Shown here piece by piece: positions 25,468 through 33,713 of a stretch of 64,000 nucleotides of DNA. The DNA lies in the NCBI GenBank assembly GCA_024279865.1, contig JAJRRC010000022.1, forward strand, positions 1 to 64,000, given 5' to 3'. The DNA comes from Planctomycetota bacterium (GTDB taxonomy: Bacteria > Planctomycetota > Phycisphaerae > Phycisphaerales > Phycisphaeraceae). The stretch's first letter is position 1; every line of letters starts with the position of its first letter. Made by a program: the position numbers and the translations under genes. Under the pieces are notes generated by a model. That model did no database searches, had not been told where the DNA came from, and saw nothing but the letters and a program-made list of their open reading frames with translations.

Positions 25468-27241
25468 TCGCAATGCTTAAAACCATCAGGTCCGCCGGGG
25501 TGATGCCTGAGATGCGAGAAGCTTGACCGAGCGTGCGAGGCTTGAATTTGTCCAGCACCAGCTTGGATTCATTGCGTAAGCCTGTCATTTCACCAAACTG
25601 AAAATCCTCAGGCAACAAAATCGATTCCTGTTCCCGAAGCTTCTGCACATCGCGAGCTTGGCGGTCGAGATACCCTGCGTATTTTAACTCTGCGAGAAGA
25701 TGCTCGGCGAGCCGCTTGTCTTCACATCCCAAGTCCGCAGCGACGGCTTGAGGACGACGACACCAATCCAAAAGCTTCACGCCTTCATGGGTACGCCCAG
25801 GCAAGCTCTGCTTCAATTGCTCCAACGCGCGATCCCGCTGTTCAAACACCTGCCAGCGAACATCATCGACAAGACCCCACTGTCGTCCTTTGGGCGTCAA
25901 ACGCCACGGTGCGTTATCGGATCGCAAGAGCAATCGAAACTCCGCGCGACTGGTGAACATGCGGTATGGCTCTAGCGGTGGCGTGGTGGTTAAGTCATCC
26001 ATCATCACGCCCAGATACGCTTCATCACGGCCCAAACGGACCAGCTCTTCCCCACGCGCCCAGCGGACTGCGTTAAGCCCCGCGAGTAACCCTTGGCCAG
26101 CAGCTTCTTCATAGCCGCTTGTGCCGTTGATTTGGCCAGCGAGGAATAGGCCCCGGAGGACTTTGGTCATGGTGGTGGCATCGATTTGATGGGGTCTTAC
26201 CATGTCATATTCCACGGCATAGCCGTAGCGGAGAATTTTTGCTTTTTCGCAGCCTGGCATTTGATGCACCACAAAGTCCTGCACATCCTGAGGCAAAGAC
26301 GTGCTGATCCCGTTGCAATAAACTTCGTTGGTGTCCAACGATTCGGGTTCTAGAAAAACATGGTGGGACTGACGATCTTTAAAGCGGACGACCTTGTCTT
26401 CGATGCTGGGACAGTACCGTGGGCCTGCGGTCTTAATTTGGCCGTTGTAAATCGGGGAACGGTCGAGGTTGGCTCGAATGTGTTCGTGACTCGCTTCACA
26501 GGTATGGGTGATCCAGCAGTCCCGTTGAGGTAGTGGCGGGAAACTGGCGGCCTGGGTCAATTCTGAAAATGGGACCGGATGTACATCGCCCGGCTGCACC
26601 TGTAAACCGGCAGTGTCCAAGGTATTCACGTCCAGTCGCGGGGGCGTGCCTGTTTTGAGTCGTCCTAGTTCAAAGCCCAAGTTTTTAAGTGTTTGGCTAA
26701 TTCCCACCGCAGGCTTTTCATCCACACGCCCGCCGGGGGTTTGGGTCTGTCCCGTGTGCATCAGCCCTCGCATAAATGTTCCCGTGGTCAAAACCACCGC
26801 ACCGCCACGCAACGGCTCACCCTGAAATATCACCCCGACACAACGCCCCTCCTCGACGAGCATCTCAGCGACGGCTCCCTCAAGAATGTCGATTTCACTG
26901 CGTGTTTGAAGTAACCGCTGCACTTCACTGGCGTAACGGTATTTATCTGACTGACAACGAGGACCATGCACAGCAGGCCCTTTGGATTGATTGAGAATAC
27001 GAAATTGAATGCCCGTGGCATCGGCAGCCAATCCCATCAACCCACCCAGCGCGTCGATTTCGCGGACGATTTGTCCCTTGGCCAGCCCCCCGATGGCTGG
27101 GTTACAGCTCATGGCTCCAATTTTCGACGCATCCATGGTAATCAAGGCAACCCGCGCACCAAGATTCGCCCCGGCCCATGCTGCTTCAGAGCCCGCATGG
27201 CCACCGCCAATGACGATGATGTCGTAGTCCATAGATTTCAT
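25445..27241 (-). CDS. mnmG: tRNA uridine-5-carboxymethylaminomethyl modification enzyme MnmG (GidA)
   Basis: FAD-dependent enzyme that, with MnmE, modifies U34 of certain tRNAs. The start at 27241 gives MKSMDYDIIVIGGGHAGSEA; an open ATG at 27319 would add 26 residues not typical of the family. The product is about 598 aa, against the usual 620-630. Signatures: the dinucleotide loop GGGHAGSEAAWAGANLG, MSCNPAIGGLAKGQIVREIDALGG, GPAVHGPRCQSDKYRY, the conserved PRYCPSIEDKVVRF, GYAVEYD and FLAGQINGTSGYEEAAGQGLLAG, with LLLRSDNAPWRLTPKG in the helical C-terminal part. A TATAAT lies 8 bases before the ATG on the coding strand, but no matching -35 was found. Tail-to-tail overlap with ispD is 23 bases. 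Confidence 0.95.
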   Translation of the reverse strand: MKSMDYDIIVIGGGHAGSEAAWAGANLGARVALITMDASKIGAMSCNPAIGGLAKGQIVREIDALGGLMGLAADATGIQFRILNQSKGPAVHGPRCQSDKYRYASEVQRLLQTRSEIDILEGAVAEMLVEEGRCVGVIFQGEPLRGGAVVLTTGTFMRGLMHTGQTQTPGGRVDEKPAVGISQTLKNLGFELGRLKTGTPPRLDVNTLDTAGLQVQPGDVHPVPFSELTQAASFPPLPQRDCWITHTCEASHEHIRANLDRSPIYNGQIKTAGPRYCPSIEDKVVRFKDRQSHHVFLEPESLDTNEVYCNGISTSLPQDVQDFVVHQMPGCEKAKILRYGYAVEYDMVRPHQIDATTMTKVLRGLFLAGQINGTSGYEEAAGQGLLAGLNAVRWARGEELVRLGRDEAYLGVMMDDLTTTPPLEPYRMFTSRAEFRLLLRSDNAPWRLTPKGRQWGLVDDVRWQVFEQRDRALEQLKQSLPGRTHEGVKLLDWCRRPQAVAADLGCEDKRLAEHLLAELKYAGYLDRQARDVQKLREQESILLPEDFQFGEMTGLRNESKLVLDKFKPRTLGQASRISGITPADLMVLSIAINRHRQA

Positions 27242-27328
27242 GGTGCGGGAATTATAGCCAGTATTCCCGTATAAGCGAGAGACCAACCTCTTTGACGCAT
27301 TCTTCATCCATCCTTGCATCGTGAGCGA

Positions 27329-28102
27329 TTATTCACTGGCAATGCGAAGGTTTTCTTGGAGGTGATCTGGGTTTAAGCTGCCGACGACAAGGCTGGTGAC
27401 CCCTGAATTGGCCAAGACAAATCGGACGGATTCTGCTGGGTCAAGATGACCAGACGCAAGGCCTTTTTTACAGATCACGCCGACCTCAGCCCCGGCTGCT
27501 TGAGCAATCACTGGCTCAAGCTGGCGATCTGTCAGGTTGTATTCAAGCATCAAGACATCCGCCCACACAAGAGCATGGCTAAAGCCTTCTGCCGTTTTAC
27601 CTGAAAGGCCAATGGCTTTGATCAATCCTTGAGCTTTGAGCTTTTGCAGTGTGGCCACGCAATCAGTCTGGGTCTGAATCCAGACATCGCGGTCGTCGCA
27701 GTGAATAAAAACAATGTCCAGCACATCTGTTTTAAGCAATCGAAGACTGTTTTGGATACTGGCCTGAACATGGTCTGCGTCGAAGTGGTAGGCGGATTGG
27801 CCGTCTTGGAAAACTTCGCCGACTTTGGTTGAAAGAATAAATTCATCACGACGATGGGCGATGGCTTGGCCGATGCGTTCTTCGCTGATGCCATAGGCAG
27901 GGGCGGTGTCGATGTGGTTGATGCCCATGTCCAGCACACCGTTAAGCAAGGTTTCCACCCTAGGCAGGTCAGGCAGCGCATAGTCTGTGGGATATTTGGT
28001 TTTTTGGTTGCGTCCGATTTTGAACGCACCAAAACCAATCGGCGAAATATTCAGGCCAGTCTGACCTAAGGAACGGTGATCCACGATGTTGCAGTCTCCC
28101 AT
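27329..28102 (-). CDS. Aldo/keto reductase
   Basis: NAD(P)H-dependent oxidoreductase of the aldo/keto reductase superfamily; its physiological substrate is unknown. 257 aa. The catalytic tetrad is intact: D65 (HIDTAPAYG), Y70, K93 (STKVGEVF) and H134 (VFIHCDD). Other family landmarks are the RSLGQTGLNISPIGFGAF start, GISEERIGQAI and LGLSGK-like text (AIGLSGKTAEG), and the C-terminal SLVVGSLNPDHLQENL, which corresponds to the cofactor phosphate loop. It is somewhat short (typical 280-320). Its first 37 bases overlap the end of the upstream oxidoreductase gene; an internal GTG at 28084 with GGGAGA nine bases upstream is an alternative start. The two redox genes and the LysM gene form a compact run. 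Confidence 0.9.
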   Translation of the reverse strand: MGDCNIVDHRSLGQTGLNISPIGFGAFKIGRNQKTKYPTDYALPDLPRVETLLNGVLDMGINHIDTAPAYGISEERIGQAIAHRRDEFILSTKVGEVFQDGQSAYHFDADHVQASIQNSLRLLKTDVLDIVFIHCDDRDVWIQTQTDCVATLQKLKAQGLIKAIGLSGKTAEGFSHALVWADVLMLEYNLTDRQLEPVIAQAAGAEVGVICKKGLASGHLDPAESVRFVLANSGVTSLVVGSLNPDHLQENLRIASE

Positions 28103-29277
28103 GGAGGTAACGCCACCTGCGGACGAGGCCAGTTCCGAGCAATGGTCCCCATACCATCTCCCCCCCCCTCAGCAGGTTCAATATCCAAACGATGTAGCAG
28201 GTCTGCCGCCAACTGTGGGACCAACGCCAGTTTGGTTGGCCATGCGGTGATCACATTGCCATCTTCAAACAACGTCACGCCTTCAGGTCGTCTGCCTGCA
28301 CGGGTGTGTGCTTCGGCACGATTGACCCTGAAGGTGGCCCACTGGGTATCACTTAAATCGACATTGGGAATGACCGCTTGAATTTCTGCTTTGGCGTGAT
28401 GGATCAGTTCGGTGGGTTCCATGTTGATGCCGTCTTCAGAAATTTGTCCACCGACTTGCCACACGACGCGCCCTTGGCTGTCGTGATCGGTGGTGATGGT
28501 AACGCGGGTCTGGGAGAAATCGGTGCAGTGGCCATTGAGGATTGCTTCTTTGGGCAGGCCTCGAACCATGACCATGTGCAGCGGGCGGGTTTGCATCAGG
28601 GCGGGGTCTAGGCCGACACTTTGACGCAAGGCTGCATTTCCCTGGCCGGCGGCAAAGACAATTTTCCGCGGCCGCAGGGTAAGTGTTTGATCTTCATGGG
28701 CCAGAGTGACCTGTTCAACATGGCCCAGCTTGGACGTTTGAAAGGCCAAGCCCTCTTTGGGATTGATTTTCAAGAGACGGTCTTGATGCGCATCAGCCAA
28801 TGCTTGAAGAAAGCTATCGGTTTGAATGACCTGTTCATCCAGACGATACACACTGCCATCAAGGCCTTGAAGCACGCTGGGCCACTGAGCTAGAGCAATG
28901 TCTTGAGGCTTAACGCGTAAGACCATTCTCGCGCCGGTCATGCCGAAGCGTGACTTGGCTGAGCCGGTTCGCCAGAGGTGGCAAGACTCAGTCCGCAATT
29001 GCGTTTGGCTTAAATTTGGTTGCGATTTCCCTGCCAAACATTCCCGCCACAACAGCGGCATATTGGCAATGGCCTTGGCACCGGGATCGATCAAATTTGA
29101 AAGTGTGTACTTCAGGCCCCCGTGGATAATACCTTGAGAGGCGATGGTTTGACCTGTCCCCAAGGCATGGGATTCAAGCAAGCAGGTTGAGTAGCCCTGT
29201 CGATGTAATTCATCGAGGAGCCATAGCCCTGCTCCACCGCCGCCAAAAATCAACACGTCTATTTGCATCGGCATCAC
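28066..29277 (-). CDS. FAD-dependent oxidoreductase (DAO family)
   Basis: 403-aa flavoprotein with N-terminal Rossmann loop VLIFGGGGAGLWLLDEL (residues 9-25), a SQGIIHGGLKY motif typical of glycerol-3-phosphate dehydrogenase-like and D-amino-acid-oxidase-like enzymes, and KIVFAAGQGNAALR marking the return of the FAD fold. The substrate is not identifiable; GlpD-like or hydroxyglutarate-oxidase-like enzymes are alternatives. No signal peptide or membrane helix is apparent. Its ATG overlaps the LysM gene stop (TGATG at 29274-29277), and its end overlaps the aldo/keto reductase start by 37 bases, indicating tight translational coupling of the three genes. Confidence 0.85.
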   Translation of the reverse strand: MMPMQIDVLIFGGGGAGLWLLDELHRQGYSTCLLESHALGTGQTIASQGIIHGGLKYTLSNLIDPGAKAIANMPLLWRECLAGKSQPNLSQTQLRTESCHLWRTGSAKSRFGMTGARMVLRVKPQDIALAQWPSVLQGLDGSVYRLDEQVIQTDSFLQALADAHQDRLLKINPKEGLAFQTSKLGHVEQVTLAHEDQTLTLRPRKIVFAAGQGNAALRQSVGLDPALMQTRPLHMVMVRGLPKEAILNGHCTDFSQTRVTITTDHDSQGRVVWQVGGQISEDGINMEPTELIHHAKAEIQAVIPNVDLSDTQWATFRVNRAEAHTRAGRRPEGVTLFEDGNVITAWPTKLALVPQLAADLLHRLDIEPAEGGGDGMGTIARNWPRPQVALPPWETATSWITVP

Positions 29278-30185
29278 GGGCTGGTAGAAGAACGAGTTGC
29301 ACGTCCGGGGGAAGTTCCGGGGGAAGTTCCGGGGGAGGTTCCGGGGGTACTTCCGGGGGTGGGGTCTGGGGGAATGGTTAATGTTACGCCTGCTTGGAGG
29401 TTGTCAGGGTTCGCACCAATTTGACTTCGGTTGGCATTGTAAATTCGTCGCCACTGATCGGCGTTGTTGTAAAACTCATGGGCAATGGTCGAAAGATTAT
29501 CGCCTGCTCGCACAATGTATTTGGCGGTTTGACCGGGAGGTGAAAGTGAAATCCTTCGGTCGTTTCGCAAGGTGTTGACAGCGGGCAACTTAATTTCTTG
29601 GCCTAGCTTTAGTTTCAAGGGGTCAATCAGTGGATTGGCCTGAGCGATGTCGACCCACTGGCGTTCTGAGCCGTAAAGCGTCAACGCAATCGAGCTCAGC
29701 GTATCACCGGGTTGAATCTGATAACGACTGGGCATCGTTCCTCGGGTAGCCAAGGGTTTTGCGATTGCCACTGCGGGGGTTGGCTTTGGCGTCACCACCA
29801 CAGGCTTCACTGGCGGAGCAGGTGTCTCGCTGGGCTTACGATCAAATGTAAGCGTTGGGACAGGATCACTGACGGGGGGTTTCTTAATCGCCGGATCAGT
29901 CGTGGGAGTAGATGTATTGGCCCCCTTGCGGCTGGCCTCGAGACGAGCTCGAACCTGCTGGGTCAAGCTCATGAGTCCTTGATCGGACTTGGCATTGCTT
30001 GTGGGTGTCAATGTTTTCTTACTTGGGACGGGATTATCTATGCCCTGAGCAGGCAAGGTGACCAACGGTTCATCCGTCACGCCATCACCGGAAGTAGGTG
30101 GTGGAGACTGTAGCAGGAGGTAGCCACCCACCACAGCAAACAACACGACCGCCGAGACCAGCGCGATCTTGTACGAAGCCTTCAT
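29274..30185 (-). CDS. Membrane-anchored protein with two LysM domains
   Basis: 303 aa. An N-terminal signal anchor (IALVSAVVLFAVVGGYLLL, residues 7-25) is followed by a low-complexity Pro/Thr linker to about 150 and two LysM peptidoglycan-binding domains: 155-201 (YQIQPGDTLSSIALTLYG) and 223-272 (YIVRAGDNLSTIAHEFY, with NPDNLQAGVTLTIP). The tail 275-294 is PGTSPGTSPGT repeats encoded by a 12-bp C/G-rich tandem repeat, one PGTS per unit. Role: probably an envelope protein tethering to peptidoglycan; no hydrolase domain is present. The first gene of the run with the two oxidoreductases, it is transcribed divergently from the STAS gene across a 340-base gap. Confidence 0.88.
   Translation of the reverse strand: MKASYKIALVSAVVLFAVVGGYLLLQSPPPTSGDGVTDEPLVTLPAQGIDNPVPSKKTLTPTSNAKSDQGLMSLTQQVRARLEASRKGANTSTPTTDPAIKKPPVSDPVPTLTFDRKPSETPAPPVKPVVVTPKPTPAVAIAKPLATRGTMPSRYQIQPGDTLSSIALTLYGSERQWVDIAQANPLIDPLKLKLGQEIKLPAVNTLRNDRRISLSPPGQTAKYIVRAGDNLSTIAHEFYNNADQWRRIYNANRSQIGANPDNLQAGVTLTIPPDPTPGSTPGTSPGTSPGTSPGRATRSSTSP
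29302..29370 (-). repeat. 12-bp tandem repeat inside the LysM gene
   Basis: On the + strand the unit is TTCCGGGGGAAG, repeated about five times with drift (AAG, AGG, TAC, TGG endings). Each unit encodes P-G-T-S on the coding strand. Five or more G-runs separated by 7 bases make it compatible with G-quadruplex formation on the + strand. Confidence 0.85.
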
Positions 30186-30527
30186 GGGCGATCTCCAAAT
30201 TCCAAAGGGACAAACATCTGTATTCGAAGCTCTAATTTTAACGACTTGTACGAGGATGTTCCATTCGAGACCCCTATAAAAAATAATTTTTGCCCAAAAA
30301 TCTTATCAATGCGGCGAAAATAAGATCGTTAAGACCGTGACAAACACCTTAATTTGGGCTTATCACCGATCCTGTCGCATCAATTGTCCCTCCACACACT
30401 TGAGCTAAAAAGGTTTTTTTTCGTTTCGGAGCCGCCTTTAGGAATTGACATATCTCTTATAGACCTTGACACTTAATGGTTGCAACCATACATTCACCAC
30501 TCGATACCTTTTAGGAGGAGCTTTGTG
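30186..30527. other. Divergent intergenic region between LysM and STAS genes
   Basis: 342 bases, AT-rich, no gene or RNA seen. It should contain divergent promoters. TTGACA at 30445-30450 is a perfect -35 hexamer toward the STAS gene, and a second TTGACA-like sequence (CTTGACAC) lies at 30465-30472. No well-spaced TATAAT follows either, so the promoter is not assigned. Confidence 0.4.
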
Positions 30528-30887
30528 ATGGCGGAAAATGACTCGCGCCTCACCATTGAGACCAGCGACGATATCACACTTGTTGGATTCTTGGATCGCA
30601 ATATTCTTGAAGAAGCGACCATCCAACATATTGGCGATCAAATCAGTGATATCATCGATGCCACACCCAACCCACGGATCTTGATTAACTTTGACAACGT
30701 TGATCATCTCTCATCCGCGGCCCTGGGCATGCTCATCACCATTAACAACAAAGTCCGCCACAAAAGCGGACAACTGCGGCTTGCCAATATCAATACGCAA
30801 ATTTATGAAGTGTTTGCGATTACCAAACTCAATAAACTTTTTCAGATTCATTCTGACGCAGAAAAGGCCATGCAGAGCTTTAAATAG
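30528..30887 (+). CDS. STAS-domain anti-sigma factor antagonist (RsbV/SpoIIAA-like)
   Basis: 119-aa STAS protein that would bind and neutralise an anti-sigma kinase when unphosphorylated. ATG at 30528 with AGGAGGAG at 30513-30520 gives 7-base spacing; GTG at 30525 is possible but too close. Seen: the VGFLDRNILEEATIQHIGDQI helix after the first strands, RILINFDNVDHLSSAALGML with S63 as the expected phosphorylation site (S-A-A-L-G in place of the usual S-x-G-L-G), and the C-terminal VFAITKLNKLFQIHSDAEKAM. It lies 61 bases upstream of a kinase of the RsbW type, its likely partner. No sigma factor or PP2C phosphatase gene is in the window. Confidence 0.9.
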   Translation: MAENDSRLTIETSDDITLVGFLDRNILEEATIQHIGDQISDIIDATPNPRILINFDNVDHLSSAALGMLITINNKVRHKSGQLRLANINTQIYEVFAITKLNKLFQIHSDAEKAMQSFK

Positions 30888-30948
30888 CCTCACCTCTAAC
30901 CGCTTGAGGCTTTGGTCCAACTAGGAGATAATCTCACCTAACCAAGCT

Positions 30949-31392
30949 ATGGAACAGTCCCACACCCGCAAACCCTGGATCATCCCCAACCTTTTGGCGC
31001 AAGGTGTCAAAGTAGTTAAAACCGTGATCGAACAGATGGAACCTCTGGGCTATTCCCAGACCGCCCAGTTTGCCGTGAGACTTGCCCTAGACGAAGCCAT
31101 GGCCAATGCCATTCGACATGGCAACAACAATGACCCAACCAAACATGTGACCATTGAATACCACATCACAGAAGAACAACTTCAAATCTCAATCTGTGAT
31201 GAAGGGGATGGATTTAAGCCTGAGCAAGTGCCAGACCCCACGCTCGATGAAAACCTCGAACGCCCGTGCGGCCGAGGCGTGATGCTGATGAATGCCTACA
31301 TGACCAAAGTCACCTTCAACGATAAAGGCAATTGCGTGACCATGATCAAACGCAAAGATTGCCCCCTCCCCTACGTCTCAGAAGAAGACTAA
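30949..31392 (+). CDS. Anti-sigma regulatory factor / serine-protein kinase (RsbW-like, HATPase_c)
   Basis: 147-aa GHKL-fold kinase of the RsbW/SpoIIAB type. ATP-binding boxes: N-box RLALDEAMANAIRHGNNND, G1 ICDEGDGFKPEQVPDP and G2 RGVMLMNAYMTKV. Family members phosphorylate the STAS partner and sequester a sigma factor or control another output. The upstream STAS gene makes a partner-switching pair. The ATG at 30949 has no close Shine-Dalgarno; AGGAG at 30923-30927 is 21 bases away, so translation may depend on coupling or a different start. Downstream is a C-rich repeat block. Other planctomycete HATPase proteins of this size act in phosphorelays, so the exact target is unknown. Confidence 0.9.
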   Translation: MEQSHTRKPWIIPNLLAQGVKVVKTVIEQMEPLGYSQTAQFAVRLALDEAMANAIRHGNNNDPTKHVTIEYHITEEQLQISICDEGDGFKPEQVPDPTLDENLERPCGRGVMLMNAYMTKVTFNDKGNCVTMIKRKDCPLPYVSEED

Positions 31393-31438
31393 CCCCCCCG
31401 GACCCCCGAGCCCCCGAACCCAGCCTCCGAACTCCCCC
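31393..31438. repeat. C-rich CCCCCGGA repeat cluster
   Basis: Directly after the kinase stop: CCCCCCCGGACCCCCGAGCC, then CCCGAACC and CTCCGAACTCCCCCC. Several drifting units. A GCACGCA/TGCGTGC hairpin follows at about 31443-31460. Confidence 0.6.
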
Positions 31439-31625
31439 CGACGTGCACGCAGGTATGCGTGCGCGTCTTACAAACCAACAGCCAACTCATTCACGTTAAC
31501 CTTTGAAGAATCATTTCTTTTCTGAAACAAAAATATTGATGTCGCAGCACGCACTTGGTCTCAGAAGAAAACTAGACTTTATAAAATTCTCAACGCGTAA
31601 CAAAAAAATGCGACGCGTATGACAA

Positions 31626-31664
31626 AGCGTTTGAAAATAGCCGCACGCTTACAGCGTGCGCGTC
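31626..31664 (-). repeat. Interspersed hairpin repeat, copy 3
   Basis: GCGTTTGAAAATAGC then CGCACGCT (31642-31649), TAC and AGCGTGCG (31653-31660), identical in the stem to copy 1. It lies just after the trpF stop. On the trpF strand the stem is followed by GCTATTTTC, so it could also act as a weak terminator. Confidence 0.75.
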
Positions 31665-31673
31665 TTCCCACGA

Positions 31674-32321
31674 TCAAATCGCAACATCATGCACTGCTTG
31701 GCAGAACGCTTGAATCAACAAGGAATCTTTGATGCCTCGCTGCTTTTCCACCCCACTGGCCACGTCTACGCCATAGGGCTTCACCACCTCAATCGCCTGG
31801 GCCACATTCAAAGGTGTCAATCCACCGGCCAAAATCAATGGCGGCCAATCATCACGCTTCATCTGAGCGAGCTTGACCCAATCAATCGTCTGCCCCGTCC
31901 CCCCGGTCAATCCGGCCGCCGGCGGCGCATCCACCAAAATAGCCGCCAAATTCGCGCACCCCGACTGCCATTGAGCCACTTGGTCGGCAAACTGGTCATC
32001 AAACGCAAGAGCTTTGATCACCCGCAACGGTGAAAGATAGTTGCCATAACTCACCGGCTCGTTGCCATGCAATTGAATCGTGCGTAATGACATCTGCTTG
32101 GCCACGGTCATGACCTGTTCAGTCGACGCATCGGCAAACAAAGCCACCGGCTCGACCCAAGGCGACAGTGTTTGGAGAATCTGTTGGGCCTCATCCGAAG
32201 TCACCGACCGGAGCGACCGTGTGACAAAATTCAACCCAATGGCGTCCGCACCACAATCGACCACCACTTGAGCAAGCTCAGGTGTTTTGATGCCACAGAT
32301 TTTAATCCGCATGCGTGTCAT
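31674..32321 (-). CDS. trpF: Phosphoribosylanthranilate isomerase
   Basis: Cytosolic (beta/alpha)8-barrel enzyme of tryptophan synthesis that converts PRA to CdRP. 215 aa, normal length. Signatures in order: IKICGIKTPE with the catalytic Cys, ADAIGLNFV, LFADAS, IQLHGNE, ILVDAPPAAGLTGGTGQTIDW with the catalytic Asp, LAGGLTPLNV and the phosphate-binding GVDVASGVE. The ATG overlaps the gcvT stop (ATGA), so the two are translationally coupled, although they belong to unrelated pathways. No other trp gene is in the window. Confidence 0.95.
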   Translation of the reverse strand: MTRMRIKICGIKTPELAQVVVDCGADAIGLNFVTRSLRSVTSDEAQQILQTLSPWVEPVALFADASTEQVMTVAKQMSLRTIQLHGNEPVSYGNYLSPLRVIKALAFDDQFADQVAQWQSGCANLAAILVDAPPAAGLTGGTGQTIDWVKLAQMKRDDWPPLILAGGLTPLNVAQAIEVVKPYGVDVASGVEKQRGIKDSLLIQAFCQAVHDVAI

Positions 32322-33442
32322 TTTCCGCCACTTTTATAAAACGGCAAGGGAACGACTTGGCCTTCGATTCGTTTGCCGTTGCTCAAATCAACACTCAGAG
32401 CAGTCCCCGTTTCAGCCTGCTCCACCGCCACATAAGCCATCGCAATCGGATAACCCAATGTCGGAGACAAACAACCACTCGTCACATAACCAACTTCTGT
32501 ATCGCCCTGACGAACAAGGCCTCCTTGTCGCGGGGTACGCTTGCCTTCAAATTGTAAACCCACGCGTTTTTGTTTGAGACCTGCCGCTGCAATTTGCTTG
32601 AGCGCGTCTTGGCCGACAAACGGTTCACCGCGATCTTCTTGATCTTTGTCCAAGTTCACCGCAAAGCTCAAACCTGCGGTCAATGGGTCAATTTCTTCGG
32701 TTAATTCGTGGCCATACAGAGGCATGGCCGCCTCGAGGCGGAGGGTATCGCGTGCTGCGAGGCCGCAACTTCCCATCACGTCGACTTGGCCTTCAACAGG
32801 CTCACGCACGAGCAATTTAAGCGCTTTGTCTGCCATGGCAGCACCCATGATAATTTCCACGCCATCTTCGCCGGTGTAGCCGGTGCGGCTAATGGTCATT
32901 TTCAAAATCAACAGGTTTTTTTCACAAAAGGAGTAGCGCTTGAGTGTGGGGACTTCACGCGAAAACTGGCCTATCTTTTCCATAATGCCCGGGCCTTGCA
33001 ACGCAACCATCGCAGTGGACTGGGTCTGATCGCTGAGCTTCACGACCATCTTGTTCTGTTCGATGACAGCTTGGAGGTGGGTGTAAATTTTGGATCGATT
33101 CGAGGCATTGACCACCAACATCCAGTAGCCTGAAAAACGATAGACCAGCACATCGTCCATGATGCCGCCCTGCTCGTTGCACACCAATGCGTAACGACAA
33201 GTCTTTTCTTCCATGTCCGTCACCCGGCGAGTCAAAACCCGTTCGAGTAAACGCCGACTATGACGACCCGCAATTTTGAATCGACCCATGTGCGACACAT
33301 CGAACATCCCGCCATGCTGACGAATCTGTTGATGCTCCGCAATCACAGAACCAAAAGACAAAGGCATCTCCCAGCCAGCGAAATCTGTAAACTTTGCACC
33401 ACGGCTCACATGAAACTTATAAAACGGCGTCTGAAGCAACAT
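32318..33442 (-). CDS. gcvT: Aminomethyltransferase, glycine cleavage system T protein
   Basis: Transfers the aminomethyl carbon of the H protein to tetrahydrofolate. The start at 33442 (second of two adjacent ATGs) lies 5 bases after AAAGGG. The product is about 374 aa, the normal length. An upstream GTG or ATG in frame (to 33472) would add 10 residues. Seen: the N-terminal TPFYKFHVSRGAKFTDFAGWEMP, MFDVSHMGRFKI, DVLVYRF, MVALQGPGIM, SRTGYTGEDGVEI and the conserved AARDTLRLEAAMPLYGHEL with EIDPLTAGLSF. The C-terminal barrel has GYVTSGCLSPTLG. The P, L and H proteins are not in the window. It is followed by trpF with a four-base overlap. Confidence 0.95.
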   Translation of the reverse strand: MLLQTPFYKFHVSRGAKFTDFAGWEMPLSFGSVIAEHQQIRQHGGMFDVSHMGRFKIAGRHSRRLLERVLTRRVTDMEEKTCRYALVCNEQGGIMDDVLVYRFSGYWMLVVNASNRSKIYTHLQAVIEQNKMVVKLSDQTQSTAMVALQGPGIMEKIGQFSREVPTLKRYSFCEKNLLILKMTISRTGYTGEDGVEIIMGAAMADKALKLLVREPVEGQVDVMGSCGLAARDTLRLEAAMPLYGHELTEEIDPLTAGLSFAVNLDKDQEDRGEPFVGQDALKQIAAAGLKQKRVGLQFEGKRTPRQGGLVRQGDTEVGYVTSGCLSPTLGYPIAMAYVAVEQAETGTALSVDLSNGKRIEGQVVPLPFYKSGGK

Positions 33443-33713
33443 CATTTCCCTTTCGTCAAAAACAAAACCCATAAGCTACAATTGTAATCCCATGGCTCAA
33501 CATCTGTAATCTACGCCCAGTCCTTATTGAGACTCACCACAAATGACGGATCGCTAATCACTGAAGACGTGCATCATACCGACCAGAAGCTTTCTATGGC
33601 CAAGTGGCTGAATATTTAAACGACTTTTTTAATTTCAGATTCAGTCCCCTTCACCATCGACCGATTCATATCACAGAGACCGAACTATTCATCGGTCCAT
33701 AGGAAAATAGAAA

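Noticed and set aside
27230-27260. TATAAT as promoter of mnmG
   Set aside because: The hexamer is only 8 bases before the ATG, and no -35 element is found at a suitable distance.
29302-29370. CRISPR array
   Set aside because: The repeat period is only 12 bases with no unique spacers, and it encodes a PGTS tail; no cas gene is present. The same applies to 35514-35578.
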